64,000 bases of DNA from Symsagittifera roscoffensis (taxonomy: Eukaryota > Xenacoelomorpha > Acoela > Convolutidae): positions 38,759,755 through 38,823,754 of the forward strand of contig NC_087066.1 of NCBI RefSeq assembly GCF_963678635.1. The letters are read 5' to 3'. The stretch's first letter is position 1, and each line of letters begins with the position of its first letter. Below, in pieces: positions 18,690-31,774 of the stretch. The notes under the pieces were generated by a model that saw nothing but the letters and a program-made list of their open reading frames with translations, ran no database searches and was not told the DNA's origin. A program made the position numbers and the translations under genes.

Positions 18690-20965
18690 GCTATCTGTTA
18701 TCTTCTACCTGTGTAATACCTATCTATCTATCATATATTTAAATGTGGGCTTCTCTATATCTTAAGCTTTTTAAATCAATTTTTCAGTTTGAATTTAGTG
18801 TTTACTTCACAAAGTTTGAAATTAGCAACCCAAAAGTGGGATGTTGTCAAGATTTACCTGGGGTTGCGGAATAGGCACCCAATTAAGAATACCCAAATCC
18901 TTTTAGTTCACGAGATACGTTGATTTTTGTGATTTTTTTCAAAGATTCTCAGAAAACTTAAAAAACTTTGACAAAACTTGAAAATCCCAAACGTGTAGTT
19001 GGGTGCTTTCAGGGTACACTCAAGGGTTGCGAATCTTGCCTCCAAATATGACTGCTCAAATCCTTATAGTTTTCGAGATCTGACGTTTATGATTCTGAAA
19101 ACTTAGATTTTAAAACTATACAAAATTTGAAACTCCAACCTTGTGGTTGTGTACTGTGAGAGTACTCTCAGGTGTGCAAATCTTGCATTCAAATGCGACT
19201 GCTCCAAGTTGTGACGTTTTTTTTCTGTCTTTTTAAAATTTTTCGAAATTTGATATAAAAAAAACTTCAATAAATTTGAAGTTTTCATCTTTATTGTGAG
19301 GTCTGTCAGGTTACTCTCAAGGGTTGCAAATCTTGCTTTAAGATATGACTGCTCAAATACTTCTAGTTCATGAGATATGACGTTTCTTGATTTTTCAAAA
19401 AATTTTCAGAAGATTTAATTTCAAGTTTTTTCTTCAAAGTTTGACATTCCCAACCCTGTAGTTGTCAGCTGTCAGGTTACTCTCAGGGTGTTACGAATCT
19501 TGCCTCTAAATATGACTGCTCAAATCTTTGTTGTTTTCCAGATATGACGTTTTTTGTGATTTTCTCCAAAGTTTTCAACCCTGTATTTGGGGTGTGTCAG
19601 ATTACCCTCATGGGTCGCGAATCTTGCTTCAAAATATGATTGCTATTGCTCAAATTTTTGTAGTTTTCAAGATATGACGTTTTTTGTCACTTTTTTTTTA
19701 AATTTCAGTAAACCTTGATTTCAACAGTTTCAAAAAAGTTGAAATTCTCAACCCTGTAGTTGGCAACAGTGTTTCTCAGGAGTTGAAACTGTTTCGTCTA
19801 AATGTCACTGCTCAAATGCTTAGTTTCCGGGGTGTGCCGTTTTTTTTTTGATTTTTTCAAGGTTTAAGAAAATTTAGATTTACAAAATTTTAAATTTGGA
19901 ACCAGGTAGTTGAGTGCTATCAGGGTACAATCAGGGGTTGCAATTCTTGCCCATTAATGTGACTGCTCAAATGATTTTAGTTTTTGAGATATGACGTTTT
20001 TTGATGATTAGAAAATTTTTCAAAACTGATCTAGAAGTTTTACGCCAGGGTACTCTCAGGTGTTGCAAATCTTTCCTCAGAATGTGTCTCCTGGAGAGAT
20101 TTTAGTTTCCGAGACACGACGTTTTTTCAATAATTTTGAAAAAGTTTTTCAAGAAACTTGGTTTAAAAAACATTCACGAAATCCCTAATGAACAACCTTA
20201 TAATGGGATGATCTCAGAGTAATCTTAGAGGTTGCGATTCTTTCTTATGAAATTGACATATCAAGTCATCTTAGTTTCCGAGATAAGCAATTTCTAGGTT
20301 TTTTCTGAACTTAAAAAAACGTAGTCTAAAAATAATAGCAATGTTTGAACTTCTCAACACGGCGGTGGGGTATTGTCAAGGTACCCTCAGAAGTTCATAT
20401 CTGGACTCCAAATATGACTGTTTACCGCATTTCTGTTTTGTAGATATGACAATTTTGTGATCTCAAAATTTTTAATGAAAAAAAAACTTTTCAAAATTTG
20501 AAATTGTCCAATGGGGTGAAGTATGGTAACTACTAGCAGCTTTAGATGTGACCTCCATCCAAGTAGCATCGCTTGAATGGCTCAAGTTTTTGATATTGAC
20601 GTTTTATGATATTGCGCTGGATTGATCGTAGCAAACGATATACGTACATTCATGAGTTTGGTGATATTGCCAATGAAATAGTTAAATATGGAAAGTGCAG
20701 TTGTATACTGTATTTCCATGGGTTTTGCTTCTGAATTCAAAATACGAAGATCTCAAACCCATTAATTTTGGAAGTTTGGCCATTTTAGTTTTAATAAAAC
20801 CTTTAATTTGAAACTATTTATCGTTCAATTTTTCAAATCAAAATCGTTGTTAGATGCCCCGTATATTGTTACGGTTGTATATCTTTCATTGTTTTTCATA
20901 TATTTTACATAAGCATTTTTCACTTTAATTAATGTTTGATGTACCGGAGGTGCGTTACATGCTAC
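18690..20965 (+). mobile_element. Helitron/HINE-like element with central tandem repeats (copy A)
   Basis: The left part is a TCTA-type microsatellite and 'ATATTTAAATG' module (18,690-18,790). The centre (about 18,830-20,620) is an array of diverged units of roughly 165 bp, each with a TTGCGAATCTTGCCTCCAA-like box, a GACTGCTCAAAT box, a GAGATATGACGTTTTT box and a T/A-rich spacer. The right end (GGAGGTGCGTTACATGCTAC, 20,946-20,965) is a degenerate form of the palindrome-CTAGT end seen in copies B-D. There is no coding capacity. Confidence 0.6.
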
Positions 20966-22350
20966 TCGTGTGTTTGTCTCATTTTATACTCATTTCAAAA
21001 TTTTCTGTGTTTTTGAAGCAGTTTTTTGGTATTATCTTTTCAATTTCTTTTCCAGTTTATTCAGGTTGCGACTTACAAAAGTACCAGCTCTAATCGTATC
21101 GCGTATGCAGATTATTTTTGTGAAACATAATGTGAACTTGATGATGCAAGCTACGGGAGTTGATTTTTTGATCAATTGAGCTTTCCGAAATCTAAGATTT
21201 TTAAGGTAACTTTGTAATGAAATCGTGTCTAGTTTTTTGTTATTAATGTTTTCGTCGTATGACTCATTTCTCAGCTAAGGCCGAAAAGCTTATTTTAGTT
21301 TTTTAAAAGATTGATTCAACTTGGTTTAATTTTTCAATAGATTTTTATTTGCTTGAATTTCCTGTGAATCACTTGGGGTTAAATTTTTGAAACTTTCGGA
21401 CTGAAGCAATTTTTAATTATCTCATTACTTGGGATTATGATCATATAAAACTATAAGGCGCAAAGGTATTTTTGTGTTTTTCGCGTATAATCAATCCGTC
21501 AAATTTTCGGCGAGGAGAAACAATTTATCGTAATATTTCTTGCCGTCTTATTAAGTCTGCCTTCTAATTTTCAAAGTGATTTTGTCTACATCGAAGCTGC
21601 TTTTCCAACTAGATGCTACTGTATTGGTAACTATTAGCTCCAATAGCTAAAAAGAGCTAGCCGAAGCAAAAATTGTTAAATTACTTTGAAATAACACAGA
21701 AATGCAAAATTGTATATTGTGTGGTTTTAACGACGCGTTTTCACTTCTGGAAAACTTGCGAAGTGTCTTTGTCACGCATAGGTTTCACTTAGATGTCTGT
21801 AAATCGATACTTATTAACAGAGTTTATAAATCGATAAGCTTTGCCTTAATTCCAGCAAATAGTCATTATTCAAGCTAGAACCCTGCTTGATTCAACAGGT
21901 GTGGTTCGAGCCTCTCCAGGGACAGTCTTTTTTTTATGAAACAAGAATCGTTAGATTATTGTCTGTCTGCCTATTTTTTTGGGCTAAACTCAAACAGCAT
22001 GATTTTTTTTGCTTGATAATTTCAAATCTCGGCATGATTTTTTTCGATTTTTTAAATTACACTTGTTGGAAATACTTCGGACAATCGTTTGTCTTCTCAC
22101 TCTTTTAGTCGGCTTCATTTCCTCTATGGAATATTTTTTGCTTAATTGGTTTCGTTTTTTTTTGTTTTATCGCCTTAGTCATCCTAATTCGTCGTTTCAA
22201 GTGTAAAAGTAAGTTTTTAGGTTTTCGGATGTTTAAGAGGCCATACTAAATGCTTATTTAACTGGGATACTTTGACTTTTTCCCCGTAAACATCTTTTCT
22301 CACAAGATTTCGCGCATGTTCCATCTTGCTTTATAATAAATTGAAAATCA
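20966..22350. other. Intergenic repeat-rich DNA
   Basis: No gene. Around 21,150-21,210 is the GGGAGTTGATTTTTTG / CCGAAATCTAAGAT repeat shared with 11,600. Confidence 0.4.
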
Positions 22351-22364
22351 CTCAACCATCCTGC

Positions 22365-22440
22365 GCATCTGGCCTGAAGATAACACACTTGCTGCAGACA
22401 ACAAAGTCTTGTGGTTCGAATCCGACCGCGACCTGTTTTT
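22365..22440 (+). repeat. tRNA-derived SINE-like repeat
   Basis: A-box-like TGGCCTGAAGAT (22,370) and a good B box GGTTCGAATCC (22,413-22,423), followed by CGACCTG and a T run that would stop Pol III. The same CTG-plus-T-run ending recurs at 24,490 and 37,318. No cloverleaf is intact, so it is a SINE relic, not a tRNA. Confidence 0.55.
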
Positions 22441-24000
22441 TTAAGAAGTTTCCTGCTTTTTGGGACTATCTTCCGTCTCTTTGTTTTTGCCAACTTAGTT
22501 CCCGTTTTGTCAACCACTTTCGTCAACCACTTCCGTCAACCAACAGCCCTTTTTTGAATGTGCTTGCATTTCAAGTACCCGTTCTCTTCAATATTTCTTT
22601 AATGTTGTTTTAAATTAATCAACTCCGGTTCGGTATAATTTCGTTTTTCTTGGTTTTTTTTTAATCGGATTTTTTTTTTGGTTTATACTTAGTCAGCTTA
22701 ATTGCATCGTTGGATGAGCGAAACAAGTTTCCTATGCGTGTGAGGTCTTTGAGGGGGGTAATTTAATGCTTTTTCAAGTTTTTACGAAAGTTTTCAAGTT
22801 TTTACGATTTTTTTGGCTGAACGGGTGTCTGCTCAAAAATTGTCAGCTTTAATACCGCTTTGTTTCTTCGCAATTTTGACTTTAAATTTTTTATTGTTCA
22901 AGTTTTGTCTTATTTTGTCAATTCAAGGACATATATAAACGTTTTTGTAATTTTCGAAGGTGATACTTTACTAATAGCTTATTTAATGGTGGCACTTGTG
23001 TTTTGCTTTCGACTGCGTTTCTTTGAATTTCCATTAATCGAGAAAAACAGAATTTTTGTGAAGATGTAGTTTTTTGATGTTATTATTCGGTGAAAAATAT
23101 TTTCATTTTAAAACTGAGCTCTGTAAAATTTTCATTATTCTATCGCTTGATTGCGGAAAGCAATTAATGTGAAGCTCATATTCGTGCGTATTTTTAGCTC
23201 TGCTTCTTTGTTGTTGAACGTAGCGAAGACTCTTATATTAGCGAAGACTCTTATATAGTGCGTGATGATTTTTTTGGGGAAAATTTTGGGAATTTTTTCA
23301 CGCTCCAATTTGCTTTTTCGCGGTTTGTCTTGTGATTAGTTATTTTCTTTTCAGTTCCTTTGTTAGCATTATCGAACATCAAAAGTATAAAGGTAACGAA
23401 AAACGTGATCGACTTCTAATTTCGGAAGTGAGTTTTAGTTTCCAGATTTCCGAGCAATACAAAAATTTACTTATTGATCCATTAGTCTCAAATTGGGTTA
23501 GTTTTATAAATAGAGTGTCAATCAAAATTGTTCATAAAATTCAAAGAGCTTTAAGGCCATAAATTGGTTTCTTTGAAATTCTTAAGTTGAATTTTTGTCT
23601 AAAAACCAGGCAATATTTTTTTCTATTTCCTTGCGTTTATTGAATCGCTAGCTGTTGGCTATATTCTGAAAAATGCGATCAAAGCCTTTGCTCAGTTGTT
23701 ATTTAAGAAATAAGAATTTTTTAATTTTGTAAATCAAAAATAGAAATAAATTGACGAGCAAGTGATTTAGTTGTCAGCAGGGGTTGAGTAGCAGAAAATA
23801 GACCGGTCATAGAGTAGACACGTTCTTAGCTAATCAGAAATGAGAAAAGAAAATAAATTTACGCAAGTGTCTTGTTATCGGTCGGGAACTTACAGGATAA
23901 CTGCTCTCGCAAAAAAATTTTCCTAAAAAAACATCTTACAAATCGATGAGAAATTGTGAGCTTTCTTTTTTAAGTCAACTTAAGGAACTTCGAGACTTCT
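22441..24000. other. A+T-rich intergenic DNA
   Basis: No gene seen. A short tandem (TAGCGAAGACTCTTATAT, twice) lies near 23,221-23,260. Confidence 0.4.
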
Positions 24001-24005
24001 GCTCC

Positions 24006-24065
24006 CTTATCCTAGAGGTAACGCAGTTGCTTTTGTTTCCTAGGGTTCGAGTCCCGGCTAGACCT
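24006..24065 (+). repeat. tRNA-derived SINE-like repeat
   Basis: A-box-like ATCCTAGAGGTAACGC (24,009-24,024) and B box GGTTCGAGTCC (24,044-24,054), followed by CGGCTAGACCTTGTTT. Confidence 0.55.
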
Positions 24066-24261
24066 TGTTTCAGTATGTATGAAATTGATTTTTTTTACGG
24101 AAAAAATTGAATGGTCGGACTGTCATTTATCTGCTTGTGTGTTTTCGGCTCAATATCACATCCGGGAGTTTTCTTGTACTGTCAGCAATATTAATTTTTT
24201 TTGCTTGGTTTGTAGGCTTAGATACCTTATGCAGTTGTTTTCTTTGAACAATTTTGTGTTT

Positions 24262-24495
24262 ACCCTTGCGATAAGCAAGGGTATTGCAATCGGGTACTAG
24301 ACTTTTTTCCCGTTAACAACTTAGTCCAGAGGACTCATTTGGACTCGTGGTACCTTGGTTTCTAATAAATTCAAATTTCTTAGTGTCTCCTGCACACTTA
24401 GCGTGAAGGTAACGAATGTGCCTGAGGTAACGTGGAGGTAACGAATGCGTGGAGGTAACGCCAAATGTCTCGGGTTCGAATCTGACTAGGACCTG
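24262..24495 (+). repeat. Composite SINE: hairpin module plus tRNA-like region with repeated A box
   Basis: A perfect 8-bp stem ACCCTTGC/GCAAGGGT with loop GATAA (24,262-24,282) is followed by ATTGCAATCGGGTACTAG. About 130 bp downstream comes a tRNA-like region with B box GGTTCGAATCT (24,473-24,483) and a T run. The A-box-like AGGTAACG motif is reiterated four times between 24,410 and 24,460, as if amplified by slippage. Confidence 0.6.
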
Positions 24496-24499
24496 TTTT

Positions 24500-26480
24500 T
24501 TTAGTCGGTAATGTTCAGGTTCAAAAATAATTCGGCTTATTTGTCTGCTTATGTTTAATCGGCTTAGTTGCCAGATCTAATAATCGTTTTTTTTTTGCTG
24601 TGAACAATTTTCACTGTAGCTGCTTGAATTGTTTTAGCTTTTTAAAAATCCGGCCTTATAAAAATTTGTTTATAATACTGGTGTTCATTTAACCAACTCG
24701 ATTTTGTTCTTCATTTTTTGTCTTTTTCATCGGGTTGATAAGTTTCGGCTTAATTTATATCGACCTAATGCCCCCTTGTTGCGTCGTTCGGGGATCGAAA
24801 AAAGTTCGCGTGCGTGTACTCTGAGGGGACATGGGACATAATTTTTTTCTTAGTTTAGAATGTTTTTGAATTTTTTTTCGGCATGAAAGGTTTCTGCTGA
24901 GGTATTTTCGGCTTTGTTACCGAACAGTAATTTTAAATTCAAATTCAATCAACCATCCGGCGCATCTGGCGTAGAGGTGACAAGAATACAGGTTACAAGA
25001 ATATGGTTAGAATAATTATTTTTATAGTAGTTACTTTTACTTTTTTGTGATTTTGTTGAGGAAATGAGGATGAAATTTTTTTTTTGGCTACATTTGACCA
25101 CTGAGCAACTCCGAAAAGAACTACTTTTGTAGCTCTCTGGTATATCGTGTTTGTATTCAAGGAAGTAAAAAAGTTTGAACGAGAAAAGTTTGAACGCCTC
25201 TCGTTTTTCATTCGTTTTTTCTTAATATAAGTATCACTGTAAAGCTCTAGCGCTCTACTGGAACCGTAGATTTATGATCAAATAATGGATATTTATTATA
25301 AAAATCTATTGATAGCAATTGGTATTCAGCCTCTCGAAGAAAATAGAGCATTTTATGCGTCAGAAGCAGAGATGCCTCAGGATAGAAGAATCCTTGTTAT
25401 AGATTTTCTTTGAGCGAAATTCAGCATTTTATAGATTACTCAAATAAGTAAAATCATTGAAAACCTATAATCAGTGAAAATATAGGAAAACTTTTAGCCA
25501 GGAGTGTTTCTTTTCTCTAGACCCGCAATTGAATTTGGTCTAATTTAATCTTTCGCCGGTAGAAAGACATAAAAGGCAGGGGTCTGGTAGTCATTAGGGA
25601 GGAATCTGACCTAGACCCTGAGGTTGTTTATTAAATGACAGTTCTCAAACTGCTCACAAGGAAGATAGATATCTGTATCGCCCTTTCAGCTAAATTTCCT
25701 GTAAATCACAACGTCTGCCGAGTTTCTGAAAGAAAACTACTTTATTTAAAATCTTTCAATGCTTTTTACGCTTGGGATTAGCAAGCATTGTCAAATCGGA
25801 ATGTAGACTTTTTTCGGGTTAGCTAGTTTAACAAAATCAGTTGAATCACTTATGATGCTGCTATGCAGCTGACATGCTTAATTTCCTGAAATAATAAAGT
25901 AAAACATTGATAAATACTTACTTCTGGGTAGTTTCAGGGGGTACTTGAAATTTTTTGAAGTTTTTTACCAAATCAGTTTTTTTTGTCGGCTCAAAAATTT
26001 TCGGCCTTGTTTCCGCTTCGTAAGTTTTGTTCAGTTCCTCTTTCGAATTTCAAATATCTGGATTGGCGTAACTGCCTAGAGTTCCTGTTTGATAGAAACA
26101 AGTATGATGAAAGTGTAAAGGATTGAGGTTTTTTAAAAATTTCTTTGAGACGCTTCGGAAATCTTTTATTTTTTGATAAAAACCTTTCTACCAATTTTCA
26201 AAAAAGGGTGTCCATGTAAAGACCGCCTACATTCTTGTGTGCCTGCTTACTCCCCTTGTCTCTTTGCTTTACCCCTTTGTCTGCAGTCTTCGAAAATGTC
26301 TGTGGGGGAAATATTTGACCGATATTTTAGATATTTTTTCGTTTTCTCAAACACTAACCTCCCAAATCTAAGATTGTGGGTTCATTGGAGATAACGAGTG
26401 TAGAAAGCTATCCTGCCTTAGCGGCCACTGACAACTTTTGTTCGTACACAAAACCTTATCGTCCTCGGAAAAGTCAATCT
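24500..26480. other. Intergenic DNA with SINE fragments
   Basis: No gene. It holds a truncated tRNA-like CTGGCGTAGAGGTGAC (24,966-24,981) and a degenerate hairpin module at 25,768-25,830. Confidence 0.45.
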
Positions 26481-28184
26481 ATTTATGCTATATTTAAATG
26501 CGAGTGACAGCTATCTCCCATGTTTAAGCTTAATAATTTTCCATGTTTAACGAAAGAATTCTTTCATGTTTAAGCTATATCATATATTGCAATGCTTATA
26601 TTTCAATTGGTTTTCCGCAAGGAGAATAATTTTTCAGTAATGTTTTTTTTTTCGAGGTCAAATTAAGTCTGTCTGTCTGTATACCTACTTTTTGATTTAA
26701 TTTGATTGTCTGCCTACCCCTCTCCTAATTTTTTAACTTCAATTTGGTTTCGACGATTCAGTTCAAAATAATACTACTGTCAAACAATTGTCTCCAATTC
26801 TTTCTCTATTTTTATCTAGATTTTCTATCTCTTTTTTCTGTCTTTTTTCGATCCCTCTTTTTCGACCTTATTTTCTTTTTTCTGTCTCTTTTTTTTCTGT
26901 CTTTTTTTATCCTTCTTTTTTCAATCCTTCTTTTTCGATCTTTTTTCTATCGTTTTTTTTCAATCTTTTCGATCCTTCTTTTTCAATCCTTCTTTTTCGA
27001 TCTTTTTTCATCTTTCTTTTTCTATCTATTTTTTCGACCTTTTTTTCCGATCTTTCTTTTTTTATTTTTTTTCTACCTTTAATTTTTTTTTAAATCTATT
27101 TTTAATATCACTTTTTATATCATTTTTTTTCTTTCATTTTTTTTCAATCTTTTTCTCTATCTTTTTTCGATCCTTCTTTTTCAATCTTTTTCTGGTCCTC
27201 CTTTTTCTTATATTTCTTTTTCAATTTTTTCGATTTCTTTTTCAATCCTTTTTTTCGAAAAACATTATGTAATTTTTGTTTTTAAAATTTGAAATGCCTT
27301 ACACTTTAGTTTTTTTGCTGTCAGGGGGCTCTCATGAGTTGCGAATCTTGCCTCCAAATATGACTGCTCAAATCCTTGTAATTTTGGAGATATGACGTTT
27401 TTTGTGATTTTTTCAAAAAAAATTTCAAAAACGAATTAGTTTTTGTTTTCAAAAATTTAAATCCCTTACCCTGTAGTTGTGTGCTGTTAGGATATTTCCA
27501 TGAGCTGTGAATCTTGCCTCCAAAAATGACTGCTCAAATCTTTGTAGTTTTCGAGATATGACGTTTTTTTGTGATTTTTTCAAAAAATTTGAAAAAAAAA
27601 AAATTATTAATAAGTAAATAAATTTTAAATTCCTTACCCTGCAATTGGGTGTTGTCAGGGTGTTCCCAGAAGTTGCAAATCTTGTCTCTCCAAAAATGAC
27701 TGCTCAAATCGTTGTAGTTTTTGAGATATGACGTTTTTTTGTGATTTTTTCAAAAAATTTGATGTCATTTTTGTTTTCAAAATTTGAAATGCCTTACCCC
27801 GTAGTTGTGTGATTTCAGGGTACTCTCAAGGGTTGCGAATCTTGCCTCCAAATATGACTACTCAAATTCTTGTAGTTTTCGAGATATGACGTTTTTTGTG
27901 ATTTTTCGTAAAAATTTCAGAAAACTTAACGAGTTTGTGTTTTTCAATTTTTAAAATTCCTAACCCTGTAGTTGAGGGATATCAGAGTTTTCTCAGGGGT
28001 TGCGAACCTCGCCTCCAATTATGAGTGCTCAAATCTTTGTAGTTTTCGAGATATGACGTTTTGTGATTTTTTCAAAAAAGTTTTCAAAAACGAATTAGTT
28101 TTTGTTTTCCAAATTTGAAAATCATTACACTGGTTTTTAATGAGTTGTCAAGTTCGAAGCAACGGAGGTGCGTTTCACGCTAGT
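26480..28184 (+). mobile_element. Helitron/HINE-like element with central tandem repeats (copy B)
   Basis: Left module 'ATATTTAAATGCGAGTG' at about 26,490-26,640, then a long pyrimidine tract (26,790-27,260), then about five tandem units of about 170 bp (27,270-28,140). The right end is a GCGT/ACGC palindrome followed by CTAG (28,180-28,183) and T. No coding capacity; the apparent ORFs across the pyrimidine tract are low-complexity. Confidence 0.7.
26790..27260 (+). repeat. Pyrimidine-rich TTTTTCGATCC-type simple repeat
   Basis: Almost only T and C on this strand, with recurring TTTTTCGATC and TTTTTCAATC units. It lies between the left module and the tandem array of copy B. Confidence 0.8.
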
Positions 28185-28189
28185 TTGTT

Positions 28190-29850
28190 TAAAATTCTTA
28201 GAGCGTTTTTTTAACCATAAAATACCCTCCCATGTCTGAGATAAAATACCTCCCATATTTGTTTGACTCAAAAATTTATAGCCGTCGTTTCTCGAGAACT
28301 ACCCTGCCAAACCTTGGTTTTTGGGTTCAAACGAAATTATAGCTATAGGTGAAACTCTTCTGCATAACAGGCTACACCCAATTCATTTCTCGATAACTAT
28401 CGTACCAAATCTGATTGGAAGCTCGTTTGCATACGCGACTTTGGCCAAATTTTGTTTGACCCAAAAAGTTATAGCCCTCGGAATAGTCATCGTTTCAGTT
28501 TTTTGACCGTTTTTCGAAATTACAGCTTGGGTAAATCTCTTCTGCATAACCGGCAACGCCCAATTCTTTTCTCGATAACTATCGTACAAAATTTAATTTC
28601 ATAGTTTGATTGACCCAACAGGTTGTTGGATGCTTGCCTTTTTAATTTTCTACGCCCTTAGAAAAAGTAAGTTGTTCAAACCAGCGAAAGTTTTGAAACT
28701 TGGATCGTTTTTTGTGTTTTTTTTGTCTCTACTCGAAAATTACCGTGCCAATTCTCATAAGTATTCAATCGAGAAACCTGATTTTGGGCATCTTCTCTAC
28801 TTTACCAGATCCGACCCGTTTGTAGCGGAAAAACTTTGCGGATTTCTGAACTTGACCATTTTTTAGAAGCTTTTGAAGTTGTCTTAAAAACTAACCTATC
28901 AAATCTGAGATGAAAAATTACTCTATCAAATCTTTCTCCTGCAGAAGCGACTAAACCTTTTTTCTAAGAGAAAGGTTATTTCATGGGAAAAAGCCAATTT
29001 TTGAAATAACGCATTTCGTCCCGCATCAGTATAACAATTTCAAAAATATCCAACAGGTTCCTCAAGCTGTAGCTGAGCCTTAGGTTCCTTCATCGAGACA
29101 TACGAAAATTTTGGTTCACTTAGTTTTTTCTACATTTCTTTTTCATGTCAGTTAAATGATTCCAAAATTAAGAACTAAAGAAAAGATCAAATAGTGCACA
29201 GTTAAGCGTCACGGTAAATGTGGTTGCTTTTTGTAAAAACTTTCCCACCATTAGTATAAGACGCTTCTTGTAGATGGCAGAGTTTATAGAAGGTATCCAA
29301 TTTCATTCCTACAATCAGTAATTTCAACATTCAAAGCTTGCAGGGGTACAGTTAATATTTTACGGAAAAAATACAGATCACTTTTTCTGATGAAAGCGCA
29401 TTTTACATGGGTTATTTGCGCCGCACGATTGTTTATCCTATCCGTTAGTAAAAACAACTTATACATCAGGTTGATCTCCTAGATTTGGTGGCCAATTTGA
29501 AAAACTTGCAGCAATCAGTCAATTGAAGGAGTTTTAGTTTTTAGAGAGGGAATCGCTTAATGAAAACTAAGATCGGAGCTAGTTTTGAGTTTGAAGGGCG
29601 ATCGAATTAAATATTTGCTTATTTAAACGTTTTTTTATTTTCAAGAAAGCCTTAAATTTTTCGCCGTTTGGTGTTTCTTTTGCTGCCTTTGTCTTTCTTG
29701 ACTCTTTTCTTCTTTTCATCTATTTTGAAGTTCCCTTCTCAATTTCCTTTCGCAAGTTGACTGCAAATTACGCATTCCATTTTTATAAGTGTCCATGGAT
29801 CTCTCCATTAAACTGAAAGCTAATTTAATGCTGTTGTGTTTCTCGACTTT
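28190..29850. other. Intergenic DNA with one imperfect tandem duplication
   Basis: No gene. At about 28,250-28,620 a unit of about 180 bp is present twice (CTTCTGCATAAC...CTCGATAACTATCGTAC at 28,357 and again near 28,538). Nothing else stands out. Confidence 0.45.
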
Positions 29851-29859
29851 TTTCTGATT

Positions 29860-30470
29860 GTTCTGACCATAGAAACATGGAACTTCGTATTCGGGTGTGT
29901 TTTAGTGTCGTTTCTGTTTTCCACCAAAATGAGGTACCACAATTAATCATCGGACTGGGTTGAGTGATATATCATATGAAAGCCCTTTCAGCCGTGATTT
30001 GAACCACTTTTTAAAATGCGCGAAATTTTTTTCTTGTGTTGAGAAAAACTTGTGTCAAATTGTTGAATTTTCGTCTTAATTCGAGCAAATAAAGCAAGCG
30101 AGCAGGCTCACAACAGCTGAATCATGCCTAATTGAGGACCTTAAAACTAGTTCTTGAAGTTTTTCAGCCTCATTTTAAGACATAAAAAATTCAAAAAAAT
30201 TCTGCAAAAAAAATATGAAATAAAGTTTTTAATATATTTTTTTAGTTTTTCTAGTCCTTTTTCTACAATTTTTTTTTGCAATTTGACTATATTACTCTGA
30301 CTGTCTAATGTGCCTAAATTTTATTTTACGTCAGATCCTTTTATCACTCCAATCAGAAAAAACTACACTAATTTGGAATAAAAACTTTCGAAATCGTAGT
30401 TTTCTAAAGACTATGGTCGGAACATTCTGTGCTACTTGCACAGTAGCCGGCTGTCCTTGTTTTTTTTTCG
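29860..30470 (+). repeat. Short interspersed element with inverted ends (family S, copy 1)
   Basis: The left GTTCTGACCATAG (about 29,860) pairs with right CTATGGTCGGAAC (about 30,411). Just beyond is a CTGTGC/GCACAG hairpin and CCGGCTGTCCTTG. The interior holds GGTACCACAATTAATCATCG and GATATATCAT boxes. Related copies lie at 46,690-47,085 and 49,797-50,560. Confidence 0.5.
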
Positions 30471-30479
30471 GTTTAGTTA

Positions 30480-31760
30480 TTTTCGTCTAGATTTTTATTT
30501 GCTAGCTTGAAATGCAGTGCTTGCGTTGTAGTTTCCCAATTTGAAGCTTCCTTTTGCTGCTTTCTTGCTTGTTTGCGTAGGTGCAATTTCAATTCTGTGC
30601 TTTAGTTTGTCGTTTTCCCTATACTTTTTCACAGGTTCATCAAATGTTTCTTTTTCATTATGATAGGAGGTACTACGTTTTTAAGTACAGTATTGGTTTT
30701 GTTTCACGGAATGGTTTAGAATTCATTTCAGATTCTAGTTTTGATTGACTTCAATTTTTTTTGCTTTTCAGTGTAGGATTTCCGAAATGATCAAACGCAT
30801 CTACTAATTAAAGTGAAAGATTTCCTGGAGTGTTCCTCTAAAATTTTTGTCCCGATTATTAAATTTTAAAAGAAATTTTGGATCCAGTTGTTTTTCGCTC
30901 TCAGTTATGGATCAGATTCTAATGAAAAACTATTAAAAACGTTTTTTTTTGGTGTCGAGAAAAGTTGGTTTGAATATTTTTGTTTTTCAGACTTAACAGC
31001 AAGAGTGGATTTGTGATATTTTAATGATTTTTTAAGTAAGGCTGCAACAACCAGGGTTGCATAAAAATCCAAATTAATTTAAAAACCAAATAAATCGGAT
31101 TTTTTTGAATTTAAATCCGATTTCTTCAAAAACTGCCGAGTATCTTAGAAAAACCAAAAGAAGTGATAGAAATTTTATTGAAATGAAGGGTATTATGGAA
31201 AGAAATGATCAAGTTTCAATTTTGGTTCAGAAACATACAAAAGACCAGTTTTACAGAACTGATGGGTAAGAGTTGGCGACTAATTGGCGGAAAAAACACG
31301 CCACTATCTGAGATTCCCACCTTTGATTTAAATCGAACAAAACCTCTGATTAAAGTCGGTTTTAAATCAATGATTTAAATTAAGGTATCCTGATTTATAC
31401 ATTCAAACATAAATAGCATTAGTAATGACGCTTCTGTTCATTACTTCAGGAAAATACAATTCCCCCGATTCGAGTTACGAAAAAATTCCCAAAAGCCTGA
31501 TAAGATGGGGGTCAGCATAATTGCTCAAGAAAAGAGATAGTGGTATTAGTTTACTTCTTCTCATATAAAACCTTAGAATCGCTGTAAAAGTTGTTGAATT
31601 TTCTTGGTTGCGTTTTTTTTAAAATTAGCGGTACAAAACTTGAGTTTGATTCTACGAGTGATGGCTCTTGATATTTGCGTTTTACAGACGATTTCAATTG
31701 GAGAGATTGGATTACAGTTTTTTTCTCACGAGTTTTAAAATATGTTTTCATATGATGTTT
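30480..31760. other. Intergenic DNA
   Basis: No gene recognised. ATTTAAATC-type palindromic A+T motifs cluster at 31,070-31,385 and may be the remnant of a small DNA transposon. Confidence 0.4.
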
Positions 31761-31774
31761 TATCAAATATCATT

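Noticed and set aside
22254-22526. 90-codon minus-strand ORF
   Set aside because: It lies across a tRNA-derived SINE; the Arg-rich part is the antisense of the B box.
26744-27093. Two plus-strand ORFs of about 100 codons rich in Phe, Leu and Ser
   Set aside because: They only cross a pyrimidine-rich simple repeat; no real protein features.
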